A DNA stretch of 64,000 bases, taken from assembly GCA_039881145.1 (NCBI GenBank), contig JAYKKI010000006.1:17336501-17400500 (forward strand), written 5' to 3'. Below are positions 63,782 to 64,000 of the stretch, in pieces; the first letter of the stretch is position 1, and each line of letters opens with the position of its first letter. The position numbers and the translations under genes were made by a program. Origin of the DNA: Druceiella hillmani. Its lineage: Eukaryota > Arthropoda > Insecta > Lepidoptera > Hepialidae. Under the pieces are notes generated by a model. That model was not told the origin of the DNA and did not search any database. It was given only the letters and a program-made list of their open reading frames with translations.

Positions 63782-63841
<60 letters not shown>
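63777..63841. repeat. (TA)n microsatellite
   Basis: Nearly pure TA tract close to the right edge. Confidence 0.95.
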
Positions 63842-63843
<2 letters not shown>

Positions 63844-64000
63844 TTAATTTGTATGTATCACGTCCAGTTTCTATCTTATGAAAAAGTATTACATTACCAT
63901 AATAAAGAGAAAAAAGGAATGTTTGTCTCACTTTGCTACCCATCTGTCTTTCTGTTATGAATATTGCATTACGTAGTATAGGAATTTTTTGAAAGCGTAG

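Larger units (their letters stand above)
62494..64000 (+). other. Intron 9 (partial)
   Basis: No further transporter exon could be read. It contains a possible LINE fragment at 63410-63625 and a TA microsatellite at 63777-63841. Confidence 0.6.

Overview
This is a strongly AT-rich piece of insect nuclear DNA, almost certainly from a moth or butterfly. The evidence is long introns, TA microsatellites, decayed Helitron, jockey, Ty3/gypsy and mariner copies, and the 'gacagac... ttccgtatttttccttttg' repeat tail typical of Lepidoptera. There are no bacterial-style operons, and most open frames are chance or repeat artefacts.

The one host gene that can be read with confidence is on the + strand. 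It is the 5' half of an SLC6 sodium/chloride-dependent monoamine transporter of the dopamine/octopamine type. Nine exons (34579-34612, 46978-47148, 55768-55821, 57090-57173, 57380-57502, 58119-58250, 58624-58686, 60651-60801, 62360-62493) join without a phase error into about 315 residues: a long cytosolic N-terminus, then the region holding TM1 to TM4. The gene runs off the right edge. A possible earlier 5' exon lies at 21126-21197.

Layout. 1-7.1 kb: non-coding, with a 157-bp satellite (3.07-4.01 kb) and the first copy of a dispersed repeat (A). 7.18-10.1 kb: a broken Helitron whose leader ORF sits behind what looks like a complete heat-shock promoter (heat-shock-element clusters, TATA box, initiator, A-rich leader). 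10.1-20.8 kb: non-coding with microsatellites. 20.8-21.2 kb: a 66-bp satellite, then the candidate exon. 22.5-24.3 kb: a minus-strand jockey LINE with an internal deletion. 25.1-29.85 kb: a minus-strand Ty3/gypsy wreck (Gag, zinc knuckles, RT, RNase H, integrase). It contains a 26-bp minisatellite apparently grown from its own integrase sequence and a 130-bp tandem array at its upstream end. 30.6 kb: a 118-bp inverted repeat with nearly identical arms. 34.6-62.5 kb: the transporter, with introns carrying mariner, jockey, foldback and MITE-like insertions, TA microsatellites and a few GC-rich islands that may be regulatory. 62.5-64 kb: next intron, with a possible LINE tail and a TA tract.

No complete new biological system was found. 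The most interesting points are the heat-shock-type promoter on the Helitron, the long near-perfect hairpin, and the minisatellite inside the retrotransposon. All identifications come from reading motifs by eye; no database search was run.
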